From: JANNSW01 sp031431235
GTDB taxonomy: Bacteria > Pseudomonadota > Alphaproteobacteria > Rhizobiales > Hyphomicrobiaceae
DNA: 32,368 bases
Assembly: GCA_031431235.1 (NCBI GenBank)
Contig: JANPDA010000294.1
Coordinates: forward strand, 1-32,368
Direction of reading: 5' to 3'
A program made the position numbers and the translations under genes. The stretch's first letter is position 1. Every line of letters begins with the position of its first letter. This document shows positions 16,404 through 24,517 of the stretch, piece after piece. Below the pieces are notes generated by a model. The model worked only from the letters and a program-made list of their open reading frames with translations, had not been told where the DNA came from and did not search any database.

Positions 16404-17051
16404 TCACCGGCTCGGCTTCGCGATCAGCACGACATCGGCGCCGTCGTGCCCGACTTCGAGGTGCATACCGGCAGTCCGTGCCAGCCGCGCGGTATAGTAG
16501 GCCTGCACCGAGAGTGAATCGAGGTCGGCAGGGCTGCTTCCGTCCAGGTAGTCTGACAGCAGCTGCGGAGGCCGTGCGCCCTGGCCCTTGCAGCGGACCT
16601 CGAGCACGGGCTGTTCGATCGCGCCGCGCACGCTCACGCTGAGCTCGCCACCCTTGGGCAGGGCCGTCTGTCCGCTCGCAATCATGTTCAGCAGGAGCTT
16701 TGCGCGTTCCTTGGCCATCTGCCCCCGTGGGGCCGACCAGTTCAGCGTGTGCTTGCCGGTGCCGATGAAGCCGCGGCTGATCGTCTCGGCATTGCCCAGA
16801 TCGATGACAGAGCCTGCAGCCCCCGAGGCTCCAAACGCAAGGCGCGCGAATTGCAGCTTGGCGGAGGCCTGCTCGGTGAAATTGCGAATGACGCCGAGCG
16901 CATAGGCGCGCGACTGCTCGTCGCTGTCCTCGTCCAGCACCTCGAGCCCATTGTAGATCGCGCCGACCGGGCCGATCACGTCGTGGCAGATCTTGCTCGC
17001 GATCAGTGACGCGAGCTCCAGATCATCAATGCCAGTGCCGTCTCGAGCCAT
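16404..17051 (-). CDS. chpT: histidine phosphotransferase ChpT
   Basis: ChpT passes phosphate from the hybrid kinase CckA to CtrA and CpdR in the alphaproteobacterial cell-cycle circuit. The 215-residue protein has a helical hairpin with phospho-acceptor His23 in ASKICHDVIGPVGAIYNGLE and a degenerate kinase-like second domain (KERAKLLLNMI, then ARTAGMHLEVGHDG), as in ChpT. The ATG at 17051 is preceded by GGAGGGGGAC; the longer frame upstream is intergenic. It is divergent from the DUF1134/EipA gene, and the same pair is found in Brucella. Confidence 0.92.
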   Translation of the reverse strand: MARDGTGIDDLELASLIASKICHDVIGPVGAIYNGLEVLDEDSDEQSRAYALGVIRNFTEQASAKLQFARLAFGASGAAGSVIDLGNAETISRGFIGTGKHTLNWSAPRGQMAKERAKLLLNMIASGQTALPKGGELSVSVRGAIEQPVLEVRCKGQGARPPQLLSDYLDGSSPADLDSLSVQAYYTARLARTAGMHLEVGHDGADVVLIAKPSR

Positions 17052-17349
17052 GGTGATGTCCCCCTCCGTGTTCCATCCAGACGGTGGTCCCGGCCCACTG
17101 ACGGACGCCGCGACGAACGGGAGACCGTCTCGCCAAGCTTGCCTCGCGCAACCCCGAGCCACCAACGCCCAGGCCACGCCGCCCGTTCCCACGATTTCAG
17201 CGGAAAACAGAAACGAATCAACAGGCCACAGTTTGGTTACACTTTCAGCGGAGCATGTCGAGCAAGCAAGTGAACTCGGCGCGATTCGCGCTTGCGGGGC
17301 ATGCTGTCCAGCCCCGATGCAGCGAGTGCCCGAACTGGGACAACAAGCG
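17052..17349. promoter_or_regulatory. divergent promoter region of chpT and eipA
   Basis: About 300 bases without a supportable gene. It contains two exact copies of TTTCAGCGGA (17195-17204 and 17243-17252), 48 bases apart, and one GANTC site (17215-17219) between them. I found no full CtrA site (TTAA-N7-TTAA). Confidence 0.4.
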
Positions 17350-18279
17350 ATGAAGAGCCCGATCCGATCGAGCGCGCAGGCCGTGATTATGCTGGCATTG
17401 CCGCTGATGTTGCTGACGCCCTCGTTGGCGGCAGCCGAGGAGCAGCTGCCGTGGAGCTCGCAGAACACCCAGGGAACTGGCTCCCAGCAGGATTATGGCG
17501 GCTATGAGCCTGAGCCCTACCAGCAGCAACCCCAGCCACAGCCCTACTATGGGCAGGGCTCGGGCACCGGCAGCTCGGGCCAGAGCAATGGCTCCTACGG
17601 CTCCTCCTACTATGGCGACGAGCCGGCGGGCCAGGGCGGCTATCAGCCCGATCCTCATGGTCAGGCCGCGCAATTGCCGCGGTCGACGCGGCCCAGCTCC
17701 GGCTACGGCACGGGCCAGGACTATGGCAACGGACAGACCTACCAGCCGGTGCCGGCCTATGCCCCCTCGGCTCCCCCCGCCTATGAGCAGCCGCAGGGCG
17801 GTTTCAGCATCGATGAGATCAACGGCGCCGGGCACCGATTCTTCGGCAAGATCTCAGGCGGTCTCGCCAATGTGATCGAGCATGCCTTCCAGAGCCAAGG
17901 CCAGCCCAATGGCTACATCCTCGGCGAGGAAGGGGGCGGCGCCTTCATCGCCGGCCTGCGCTATGGCGAAGGCACGCTCCACACCCGCGACGCCGGTACC
18001 CACAAGGTCTATTGGCAGGGGCCTTCCATCGGCTACGATTTTGGGGCAGAAGGCTCGAAGACGATGATCCTCGTCTACAATCTGCGCCAGCCAACCGACA
18101 TCTACCAGACGTTCGGCGGTGTCGGTGGGCAGGCGTTCATCGTCGGCGGCGTCGGCATCAACTACCTCGCCGCCGGCAATCTCGTGCTGGCTCCCATTCG
18201 GTCGGGGCTGGGATTGAGGCTCGGGGCCAATGTGGGATACCTCAAGTATACGCAGACCCCGACCTGGAACCCGTTCTGA
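17350..18279 (+). CDS. eipA: DUF1134 periplasmic envelope protein (EipA family)
   Basis: This 309-residue exported protein has a signal peptide (1-28, ending LAAA), a linker rich in Gln, Tyr, Gly, Ser and Pro (about 29-160), and a C-terminal DUF1134 domain (about 165-309) that starts FSIDEINGAGHRFFGKISGGLA and ends with Gly-rich strands (GVGGQAFIVGGVGINYLAAG). In Brucella the homologue EipA is a periplasmic protein needed for envelope integrity and is linked to CtrA control. Here the gene is divergent from chpT, which acts upstream of CtrA. The long Q/Y/G/S linker is low in complexity and probably disordered. The start at 17350 follows GGGA and gives the signal peptide; the upstream in-frame extension is promoter sequence. 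Confidence 0.9.
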   Translation: MKSPIRSSAQAVIMLALPLMLLTPSLAAAEEQLPWSSQNTQGTGSQQDYGGYEPEPYQQQPQPQPYYGQGSGTGSSGQSNGSYGSSYYGDEPAGQGGYQPDPHGQAAQLPRSTRPSSGYGTGQDYGNGQTYQPVPAYAPSAPPAYEQPQGGFSIDEINGAGHRFFGKISGGLANVIEHAFQSQGQPNGYILGEEGGGAFIAGLRYGEGTLHTRDAGTHKVYWQGPSIGYDFGAEGSKTMILVYNLRQPTDIYQTFGGVGGQAFIVGGVGINYLAAGNLVLAPIRSGLGLRLGANVGYLKYTQTPTWNPF

Positions 18280-18350
18280 CGGAGCATATTGCGGGGATAT
18301 GGTGGCAGCCGGCCCGATCGTGACCGCGACGCGCGCGCAACTGAGGCGGG

Positions 18351-18426
18351 CTAATGTCCTTTTGTCTCCGAAATACGCTACAGAGGGCGCTGCGAGGATG
18401 AGCGTATTTCGGCGACAGGACACTAG
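18351..18426. repeat. long near-perfect inverted repeat
   Basis: The left arm (18351-18379) and right arm (18401-18426) pair over about 25 positions with one mismatch near the outer end, one inside and a three-base bulge, around a 21-base loop. The inner 13 bases (CCGAAATACGCTx) pair without error. The outer ends read CTAATGTCCT and AGGACACTAG. No T-run follows. It lies between eipA and the coiled-coil gene and resembles a dispersed palindromic element more than a terminator. Confidence 0.75.
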
Positions 18427-18450
18427 TGCACCCCCGACGTTGGGCCAACC

Positions 18451-19911
18451 ATGATCCAGATGATCATGCTGGCGGCCCTCGGTTTCCTGTTTGCGAGCCT
18501 GCTTGCGTTGGTGGTGGCGCCGGCATTCCACGCCCGTGCTGTCCGCTTGACGACCAAGCGCATCCGCGACTCGCTGCCACTCAGCGAAGCCGAGATGCGA
18601 GCCGACAAGGACCTGATGCGCGCCGAGTATGCGGTCAAGGTCCACCAGCTCGAAAAGCAGATCGACCAATCCAAGCTGAGCGCCCACCGCCAGTTCATCG
18701 ACATCAACCGGCGCGATGCAGCATTGAAGCGGCTGCGCGAGGAATCCGAGCGGCTGCAGGCCGACCTGGAGGAGAATCAGAACGCGCGCCGCGTGCTCGA
18801 GCAGACGATCAATGACCGGTTGCCCAAGCTCGAAGGCCGCCTCGACGAGGCACGAGGCCTCATCAGAGCGCGTGACCAGGAAATCGGCGCACTCGGTCAC
18901 GAGGCCGAGCGGCAGGCAATCGCCTTCAACGAGGCCCACGGCATCAATGCCCAGCTGCAAAGCGAGATCGAGCGATTGCAGACCTATCTGAGCGACATGC
19001 AGGGCCGCGACCGGCGGCGGGGATCCGAAGCCGGCCACGAGACCGATTTCGCGCTGCGCACCGAGCTCGAATCGTTGCGCAGCAAGGCCCGCGACCAGGC
19101 ATCGCTGATCGACCGGCTTCAGTCCGCGATGGTGCAGGGCGGACAGCGGCGAGGCAATGGCCGGGCGGCCGTCCAGCAAGACGCCGAGACCGATGTGCCG
19201 GTACTGCGCGGCAAGTTGACCGAGCAGGCGGCCGAGATCCGCGGTTTGCAACAGGCAGGGGCTGCGGACGCCCATTCCGTTGCCTCGCACCGTCTGCGTG
19301 AGCTCGAGCAGCACAGCCGCGACCAGGCAGACGAGATCGAGCGCCTGAAGGCCGAGCTCGATCTCGCCCGTTCGGCAGCGGCAGGCGATACCGGCGTCAC
19401 CGTCAAGGAATCGAGATCCTTCCTCAAGTCCAAGCTCGAGCGGTCGCAGTCGGATGCCGCGCGCGAGCACAAGACCGTCATGCGGCTCCGGGCCGAGCTT
19501 GCAGCAGCCAACGAGCGGGCCGCGCGCCAAGCCGCGCAGTTCATGGAGGAGATGCGCCGACTGTCCGCGCGCAGCATTTCGCCCCAACGAGGCGGGCCCG
19601 CTCCCGCCGCCACGCGCGGCGCAGCTCTGACGGCGACTCGGCCTCGCCCGACCCGCGCCGAGGCCGTCGTGACGATCAATGCCATCCGCCCCGACGCCAC
19701 GTCACGGGCGAGGGAGCTGCAGCGAACGCTGGAAGCAAGCTTCTCGCCGGATCGGATGCAGCCGGCCAATCGCCACGACGAGGCGGCACCGATGCAAGCT
19801 TCCCCTGCGCCCCACCCGCCGAATGCGGCCGCCGAGCCCGATGGCCAGAGCGAAGCAGGCGACCGCCGGCCTCGTCTGCTCGACCGGCTGCGCAACTACG
19901 ACGAATCCTGA
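18451..19911 (+). CDS. membrane-anchored coiled-coil protein of unknown function
   Basis: This 486-residue protein has a single N-terminal membrane segment (about 4-26) followed by a conserved-looking RLTTKRIRDSLPLSEAEMRADKDLMRAEYA stretch split around residues 32-62. From about 62 to 390 it is nearly continuous coiled coil rich in Glu, Arg, Leu and Ala. The C-terminal 95 residues are Pro/Ala/Arg-rich and probably disordered. The topology suggests a cytoplasmic rod tethered to the inner membrane. I recognise it only as a type of conserved hypothetical seen in Hyphomicrobiales and give no function. It follows eipA after 171 bases containing the inverted repeat. Confidence 0.85.
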   Translation: MIQMIMLAALGFLFASLLALVVAPAFHARAVRLTTKRIRDSLPLSEAEMRADKDLMRAEYAVKVHQLEKQIDQSKLSAHRQFIDINRRDAALKRLREESERLQADLEENQNARRVLEQTINDRLPKLEGRLDEARGLIRARDQEIGALGHEAERQAIAFNEAHGINAQLQSEIERLQTYLSDMQGRDRRRGSEAGHETDFALRTELESLRSKARDQASLIDRLQSAMVQGGQRRGNGRAAVQQDAETDVPVLRGKLTEQAAEIRGLQQAGAADAHSVASHRLRELEQHSRDQADEIERLKAELDLARSAAAGDTGVTVKESRSFLKSKLERSQSDAAREHKTVMRLRAELAAANERAARQAAQFMEEMRRLSARSISPQRGGPAPAATRGAALTATRPRPTRAEAVVTINAIRPDATSRARELQRTLEASFSPDRMQPANRHDEAAPMQASPAPHPPNAAAEPDGQSEAGDRRPRLLDRLRNYDES

Positions 19912-19974
19912 CTGTTGCGAGGCCTTGTGTTCCCTCCCATTCAATCGATTCCGGCGAAGCTGTATCAATGAACA

Positions 19975-21480
19975 CTAGCCGTTGCCGAGCACATGCTCGG
20001 CCGCCTTCTCGGCTGCCATCATCACCGTATTGTTGATATTGACGGTGACCATGCTCGGGAAGATCGAGGCGTCGACCACGCGCAAGCCATCGATGCCCTT
20101 GACCTTCAGATCCGGCTCGACCACCACGTTCGGCTGCCTCGGGTCGCCCATCACGCAGGTTCCGCACGGGTGATAGACCGTCTCGCAGACCTCGCGGATG
20201 TAGGCTTCGATCTCGGAATCGCTGCGCACCTCGGGGCCCGGCGAGATCTCGGCGCGCGCGAGCCGGCGCCAGGTCGGCGCATCGCCCAGGCGCCGGCCGA
20301 ACCGCAGCCCGGCCTTCAGCACCCGCAGGTCGTAACCTTCGCGATCCGAGAAATAGCAGAGGTCGATCAGCGGCTTGTCATGGGCATCGGCCGAGGCGAG
20401 GCGCACCGTCCCGGTCGAGCGGGCGCGCGTGACGTTGGGCGAGGCTTTGACGCTGTTGGTGCCGCCCGCGAAGCGCAGATGGTCGCCGTACTTCTCGCGC
20501 ACACGCAGGCCGAAATGGAAGAGGATGTCGGGCGCCGGCGCATCCGGATCGACCTGCATCATCATGAAGGGCTCGAACGGCGTCTGCGTCCAGGTCCCGA
20601 CCGGCTCGTGCAGATCCCAGACGATCGCCGCCGCAACGTGATCGAGCAGATGGCTGCCGACGCCGGGCAAGTCGGCCGTGACGGAAATGCCGTGGGTGCG
20701 CAGGTGCTCGGCCGGTCCGATGCCGGACAACATCAGCAGCTGTGGTGTCTGGATCGACCCGCACGCCAGCAGCACCTCGCGGCGGGCCATGATCCGGCCG
20801 CGTGACGTCTGCGCGCCGACCGCCCGGCCGTTCTCGACGATCAGCCGGCTCGCCATCGTCTCCGTCCAAACCTCGAGATGTTTCGGCAGTGCGGCGAGCG
20901 GATGCAGATAGGCGACCGAGGAGGAGTGGCGCACGTCGCCCTTGGCGTTGAGCGGGAACCAGCCGGTGCCAGGCCGGATGCCACCTTTCCTGAAGTCGTG
21001 CTTGGGCAAGCCCAGCTCGGTGCAGGCCTCGATGAACGCCGCGCTGACGGGATTGGTCCTTGCGATAGAGTCGACAGAGGTCCGCTCCTCGACGCGGGCG
21101 AAATAGGGACGCACCGCATCCGCGCCCCAGCCTTTGGCGCCGAGTTGCTCCCAGGTGGTGAAATCGCAGTCGGGCGGGATCAGGAAGGCGCAGTCGTTGT
21201 GGTTGGCGCAACCACCCAGCATCTTGGCCCGGCTGTATTTCAGCGTCCGCGGCCCGCCCGTCAGCGGCGCCGCCATGAACCCCCATTCGGTGTCGGCCGT
21301 CTGGTCGTCCAGGCGCGACATCAGGATCGCCGCCGGGTCTCCTTCGTCGGCCTTGCCGGCTTCGATCAGAAGGATCCGCCCACGCGTGCGCTCAGCCAGA
21401 CGCCGGGCGAGAATGCACCCGGCCGAGCCCCCGCCGATGATGAGGAAGTCGCAGTGCTCAGTCCGCTCTGGGGTCGTCAC
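19975..21480 (-). CDS. GMC-family FAD-dependent oxidoreductase (choline/alcohol dehydrogenase-like)
   Basis: GMC enzymes oxidise alcohol groups using FAD. The 501-residue protein has the N-terminal dinucleotide motif FLIIGGGSAGCILARRL with LLIEAGK, the LGGCANHND flavin-loop motif (family GGSSxxN), GSIQTPQLLMLSGIGP (signature 2), and the C-terminal active-site segment YHPCGTCVMGD with the base His, then VNINNT with the partner Asn. Substrate is unknown; choline dehydrogenase and related alcohol dehydrogenases are the nearest types. I prefer the GTG at 21480, with AAGAGG upstream, to the TTG at 21489. It is the last of six leftward genes. Confidence 0.93.
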   Translation of the reverse strand: MTTPERTEHCDFLIIGGGSAGCILARRLAERTRGRILLIEAGKADEGDPAAILMSRLDDQTADTEWGFMAAPLTGGPRTLKYSRAKMLGGCANHNDCAFLIPPDCDFTTWEQLGAKGWGADAVRPYFARVEERTSVDSIARTNPVSAAFIEACTELGLPKHDFRKGGIRPGTGWFPLNAKGDVRHSSSVAYLHPLAALPKHLEVWTETMASRLIVENGRAVGAQTSRGRIMARREVLLACGSIQTPQLLMLSGIGPAEHLRTHGISVTADLPGVGSHLLDHVAAAIVWDLHEPVGTWTQTPFEPFMMMQVDPDAPAPDILFHFGLRVREKYGDHLRFAGGTNSVKASPNVTRARSTGTVRLASADAHDKPLIDLCYFSDREGYDLRVLKAGLRFGRRLGDAPTWRRLARAEISPGPEVRSDSEIEAYIREVCETVYHPCGTCVMGDPRQPNVVVEPDLKVKGIDGLRVVDASIFPSMVTVNINNTVMMAAEKAAEHVLGNG

Positions 21481-21504
21481 GCGTCGCAACCTCTTGGCTG
21501 GATC

Positions 21505-22059
21505 TCAGGGCCTGATCACCGCAATTGCCGCCTGCACGATCAACCGATCCTTCTCCTTCTCCTCGACGGACAGGTCTTGATAGGGCAGCTTCTGCTCGGG
21601 CAGCGCCCAGGCTCCATTGCGCTCGACCCATCTCGTGTGAATGGCGGCGGATGCAGCTTCGACGAAGCCGGCGTCGAGCGACTTGCCGCGTGCCAACGCA
21701 TCCCCGACGACTGCAATCGCAACCTCGGCAGACGCCCTGTTCTCGGCCTGCCACTCGCTCGGCAGGTCCTGGTATGGCGTGTTGGCGATATCGACCTCGG
21801 TCCGGCCGGCATGTGCTGCAATCCAGGCCGCATCCTTCGTCGCCTTGAGGCGCGGCTCATAGTCCCCGGTTGCAGGACGCCTACGCGGCGTGCGCCAATC
21901 GTCATGCAGCACCGAGGCCAGCGCCTCCACCATCTCGGCATCCGACTTGCGTTTTCTGCTCACACTACCACCTCCATGCAAGATGTCCGCGACCACGAAC
22001 ACCAGGCCCGCCAGCGCAGCAGCGCCTAGGATCCAGAGCCCTCGCCCAGCACCCGACAT
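21505..22059 (-). CDS. small membrane protein with two RyR-like repeats
   Basis: This 184-residue protein has an N-terminal membrane segment (about 8-25) and two related modules. Module one (about 43-117) has VEALASVLHDDW and, after an insert, TPYQDLPSEWQAENRASAEVAIAVV. Module two (about 131-182) has VEAASAAIHTRW and LPYQDLSVEEKEKDRLIVQAAIAVI. The His-x2-Trp, PYQDL and acidic E-K-(D/N)-R elements match the RyR domain first described in ryanodine receptors and also found in bacteria and phages, where it is of uncertain function. AGGAGT lies six bases before the ATG. It sits between an O-methyltransferase and the GMC gene. The RyR call rests on motif recall, not a profile search. Confidence 0.75.
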   Translation of the reverse strand: MSGAGRGLWILGAAALAGLVFVVADILHGGGSVSRKRKSDAEMVEALASVLHDDWRTPRRRPATGDYEPRLKATKDAAWIAAHAGRTEVDIANTPYQDLPSEWQAENRASAEVAIAVVGDALARGKSLDAGFVEAASAAIHTRWVERNGAWALPEQKLPYQDLSVEEKEKDRLIVQAAIAVIRP

Positions 22060-22094
22060 GAGAAACTCCTGTCCTCGAATCCCGGTTCCCAATC

Positions 22095-22766
22095 TCACCC
22101 GGGCATTCGCACGATCGTCAGCCCATCGCTGATCGGCACCGTGGCCGAGCTGGCGGTCATGTCGGCCTTGATCATCTGCGTCACCTCGCGGATCGCAACC
22201 GTCTCGGCGTCTTGCTTCGAGGGGTCCGCCACGTCGCCGCTCCAGAACACGTTGTCGACCAGCACCAGCCCTCCCGGCCGCACCAGACGCCTCGCACGCT
22301 CGTAGTAGAGCGGATAGCGCGGCTTGTCCGCGTCGATGAAGGCGAGATCGAAGCTTGCCGCGCCACCCTCCCCCAACAGCCGGTCGAGGGTCTCGATGGC
22401 TGGACCCATCCGCAGATCGATCCGGCCAGAAAGCCCCGCCAGCGCCCAGTGGCGTTTGGCGATCTCGGCAAAGCGCGGCTCGATCTCGCAGGTGACTATG
22501 GTGCCGCCCTCGGGCAGCGCGCCCGCCATCCAGGCTGAGCCGTAGCCGACGAAGGTGCCGATCTCGAGGCAGCGGCGCGCGCCCGAGATCCGCACCAGCA
22601 TCGCCATCAACTGCCCCTGCTCGGGCGACATCCGCATGTCGCGCTCGCGCTCCGGCAACCGGTCCGCTTCCTCGCGCTGCGCGCGCAACGCCTCGGGCTC
22701 GCGCACCATCTGCTCGGTGAAATAGCGTGCGAGCGCAGCTGGTAGACCGAGGGTGGCAGTCGACAT
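22095..22766 (-). CDS. class I SAM-dependent O-methyltransferase (CCoAOMT family)
   Basis: This 223-residue enzyme transfers methyl from S-adenosylmethionine to a hydroxyl, typically of a catechol. It has the SAM motif LEIGTFVGYGSAWMA, the acidic CEIEPRFAEIA loop, the metal-site segment FDLAFIDADKPRY and VLVDNVFWSG, the standard series for the caffeoyl-CoA/catechol O-methyltransferase family. A strong AAGGAGAT precedes the ATG. It lies 20 bases after argC and 35 bases before the RyR-like gene. The substrate cannot be inferred from its neighbours. Confidence 0.93.
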   Translation of the reverse strand: MSTATLGLPAALARYFTEQMVREPEALRAQREEADRLPERERDMRMSPEQGQLMAMLVRISGARRCLEIGTFVGYGSAWMAGALPEGGTIVTCEIEPRFAEIAKRHWALAGLSGRIDLRMGPAIETLDRLLGEGGAASFDLAFIDADKPRYPLYYERARRLVRPGGLVLVDNVFWSGDVADPSKQDAETVAIREVTQMIKADMTASSATVPISDGLTIVRMPG

Positions 22767-22786
22767 CGGCGATCTCCTTGCAAGGC

Positions 22787-23737
22787 TCAGCCGATGCCGA
22801 GCATCAGCTTGATGTTCTGGACGGCCGCGCCTGAAGCACCCTTCCCAAGATTGTCGAGGCGCGCAACGAGAACGGCTTGAGCGTGCCGGTCGCTGCCGAA
22901 CACACGTACCTCCAGCCGATCGGAATTGTCGAGCGCCTCGGCCTCGATCCGACCGCCCTTCAGCACCGGATCATCGCTTTCCACGACATCGACCAGCGCC
23001 GAGCCACGGTAGCGCTCGGCCAGCACAGTGCGCAACCCGCGCGCATCCGGCCGGCCGGGCAGATCGTCGAGATGCAGCGGCACCGACACCAGCATGCCTT
23101 GGCGGAAACTCCCGACGGAGGGCACGAAAATCGGGCGCCGCGTGAGGCCGGAATAGCGCTGCAGCTCCGGCACATGCTTGTGCTCGAGCCCGAGCCCGTA
23201 CAGCTCGAACGCGGGAGCCTCGCCCGCCTCATGGGCTTCGATCATGGCGCGCCCGCCGCCGCTGTAGCCCGACACGGCGTTGATGGCGAGCCCGTGATCG
23301 GGCGCGAGCAAGCCGGCATCGACCAATGGCCTCAGCAGCGCGATCGCGCCGGTCGGATAGCAGCCGGGATTGGTGACGAGCCTCGCCTTGGCGATCGCAT
23401 CGTCGTGACCCGGCGCCAGCTCCGGGAAACCATAGACCCAGCCCGACGCCACCCGGTGGGCGGTACTCGCATCCACGATGCGCGGGCCCCCGCCGGGCAG
23501 GCTCGCAGCCAACGCGACCGTCTCCTTGGCCGCATCGTCCGGCAGGCACAGGACTATCAGGTCGACCTCGCCCAGCAACACGCGCTTGGCTTCGATGCTC
23601 TTGCGATCCCCAGCAGCGATGCTCACGAGCTCGATGCCGGCAATAGCCTGGAGCCGCTCGCGGATGCCGAGCCCGGTGGTGCCCGCTTCGCCGTCGATGA
23701 AGATGCGGGCCGCAGCCTTGGCGGGACGCTTTGCCAT
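22787..23737 (-). CDS. argC: N-acetyl-gamma-glutamyl-phosphate reductase
   Basis: This enzyme reduces N-acetylglutamyl phosphate to the semialdehyde, the substrate of ArgD. The 316-residue protein has the NADP-binding start IFIDGEAGTTGLGIRERL, the DASTAHR motif, the catalytic Cys in VTNPGCYPTGA, and AVSGYSGGGRAMI. Length and motifs match the shorter type 2 ArgC found in Alphaproteobacteria. It lies between a NeuD-type gene and an O-methyltransferase, about 19 kb from argD and argF, so arginine genes are scattered in this genome. Confidence 0.97.
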   Translation of the reverse strand: MAKRPAKAAARIFIDGEAGTTGLGIRERLQAIAGIELVSIAAGDRKSIEAKRVLLGEVDLIVLCLPDDAAKETVALAASLPGGGPRIVDASTAHRVASGWVYGFPELAPGHDDAIAKARLVTNPGCYPTGAIALLRPLVDAGLLAPDHGLAINAVSGYSGGGRAMIEAHEAGEAPAFELYGLGLEHKHVPELQRYSGLTRRPIFVPSVGSFRQGMLVSVPLHLDDLPGRPDARGLRTVLAERYRGSALVDVVESDDPVLKGGRIEAEALDNSDRLEVRVFGSDRHAQAVLVARLDNLGKGASGAAVQNIKLMLGIG

Positions 23738-23793
23738 GATGAGGTGTTCCTGTCTCGATCAGGCTCCACCCATAGGCAGGAGCGGTCGGCCAA

Positions 23794-24432
23794 TCAATGG
23801 CGACGAGTGATCGCCCTTGCCGGATTGCCGGCAACGTTGGCGTCCTCGGGCACGTCGCGGATGACGACGCTGCCAGCTCCCACGATCGCATGCGCGCCGA
23901 TCTCGATGCCGGGAATGATCGAGGCCCCGGTGCCGATGAAGGCGAGCGTACGACACCGTACGCCTCCGGCCGACCGCACGCCCGGACAGATCTGCACGCC
24001 ATCCTCGAGCACGTTGTCGTGGTCGAGCGAGGAAGCAGTATTGACGATGCAATAGCGGCCGATCGAGCTGTTGGCATTGACGATCGTGCCAGCCATCAGC
24101 ACGCTCCCTGCGCCGATGCTTGCGGTTGGCGAGACGATGGCTGCCGGGTGCACGAGCGCGGCGACCTCATAGCCGAGCGCGGCGGCTCCTTCGAACAGTG
24201 CCTTGCGCCGGTGATTGTCACCGACTGCAATGAACACCTGGGCCTGGTCCGGCGGATGGGTGTTGCGGATCTCACCCAGGCTGCGGCCGAGCACCGGAAG
24301 CCCGTTGACGATCTCGGCTGCGGGTTTGCTGGCATCGAGGAAGCCGACGACGGTCCAGCCAGCCGCTGCAGCGATCTCCGCGCAGACCCGCCCATGCCCT
24401 CCGGCGCCGACGATGACGAGCTCCCCCCTCAT
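23794..24432 (-). CDS. NeuD/PglD-type sugar O- or N-acyltransferase
   Basis: This 212-residue protein has an N-terminal nucleotide-sugar-binding-like fold (LVIVGAGGHGRVCAEIA) and a C-terminal left-handed beta helix made of hexapeptide repeats (AIVSPTASIGAGSVLMAG, NTASSLDHDNVLEDG), with the catalytic His in SSLDHD. The end GAGSVVIRDVPEDANVAGNPAR is typical. Family members acetylate sugars for surface polysaccharides or glycoproteins using acetyl-CoA; the substrate here is unknown. No glycan genes are nearby. The start at 24432 matches the family; an ATG 9 bases upstream is possible. Confidence 0.92.
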   Translation of the reverse strand: MRGELVIVGAGGHGRVCAEIAAAAGWTVVGFLDASKPAAEIVNGLPVLGRSLGEIRNTHPPDQAQVFIAVGDNHRRKALFEGAAALGYEVAALVHPAAIVSPTASIGAGSVLMAGTIVNANSSIGRYCIVNTASSLDHDNVLEDGVQICPGVRSAGGVRCRTLAFIGTGASIIPGIEIGAHAIVGAGSVVIRDVPEDANVAGNPARAITRRH

Positions 24433-24517
24433 GACCCACATCCGTCATCCAGAACTGCCGCAGGCAGATCCGGGATTTCCGTCCAAGGGTCGGCAGAACC
24501 TGATTCCGGGAACTCCA

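Noticed and set aside
17052..17349. A CtrA binding site between chpT and eipA
   Set aside because: No TTAA-N7-TTAA or TTAACCAT-type match is present; TTTGGTTAC is too weak to call.
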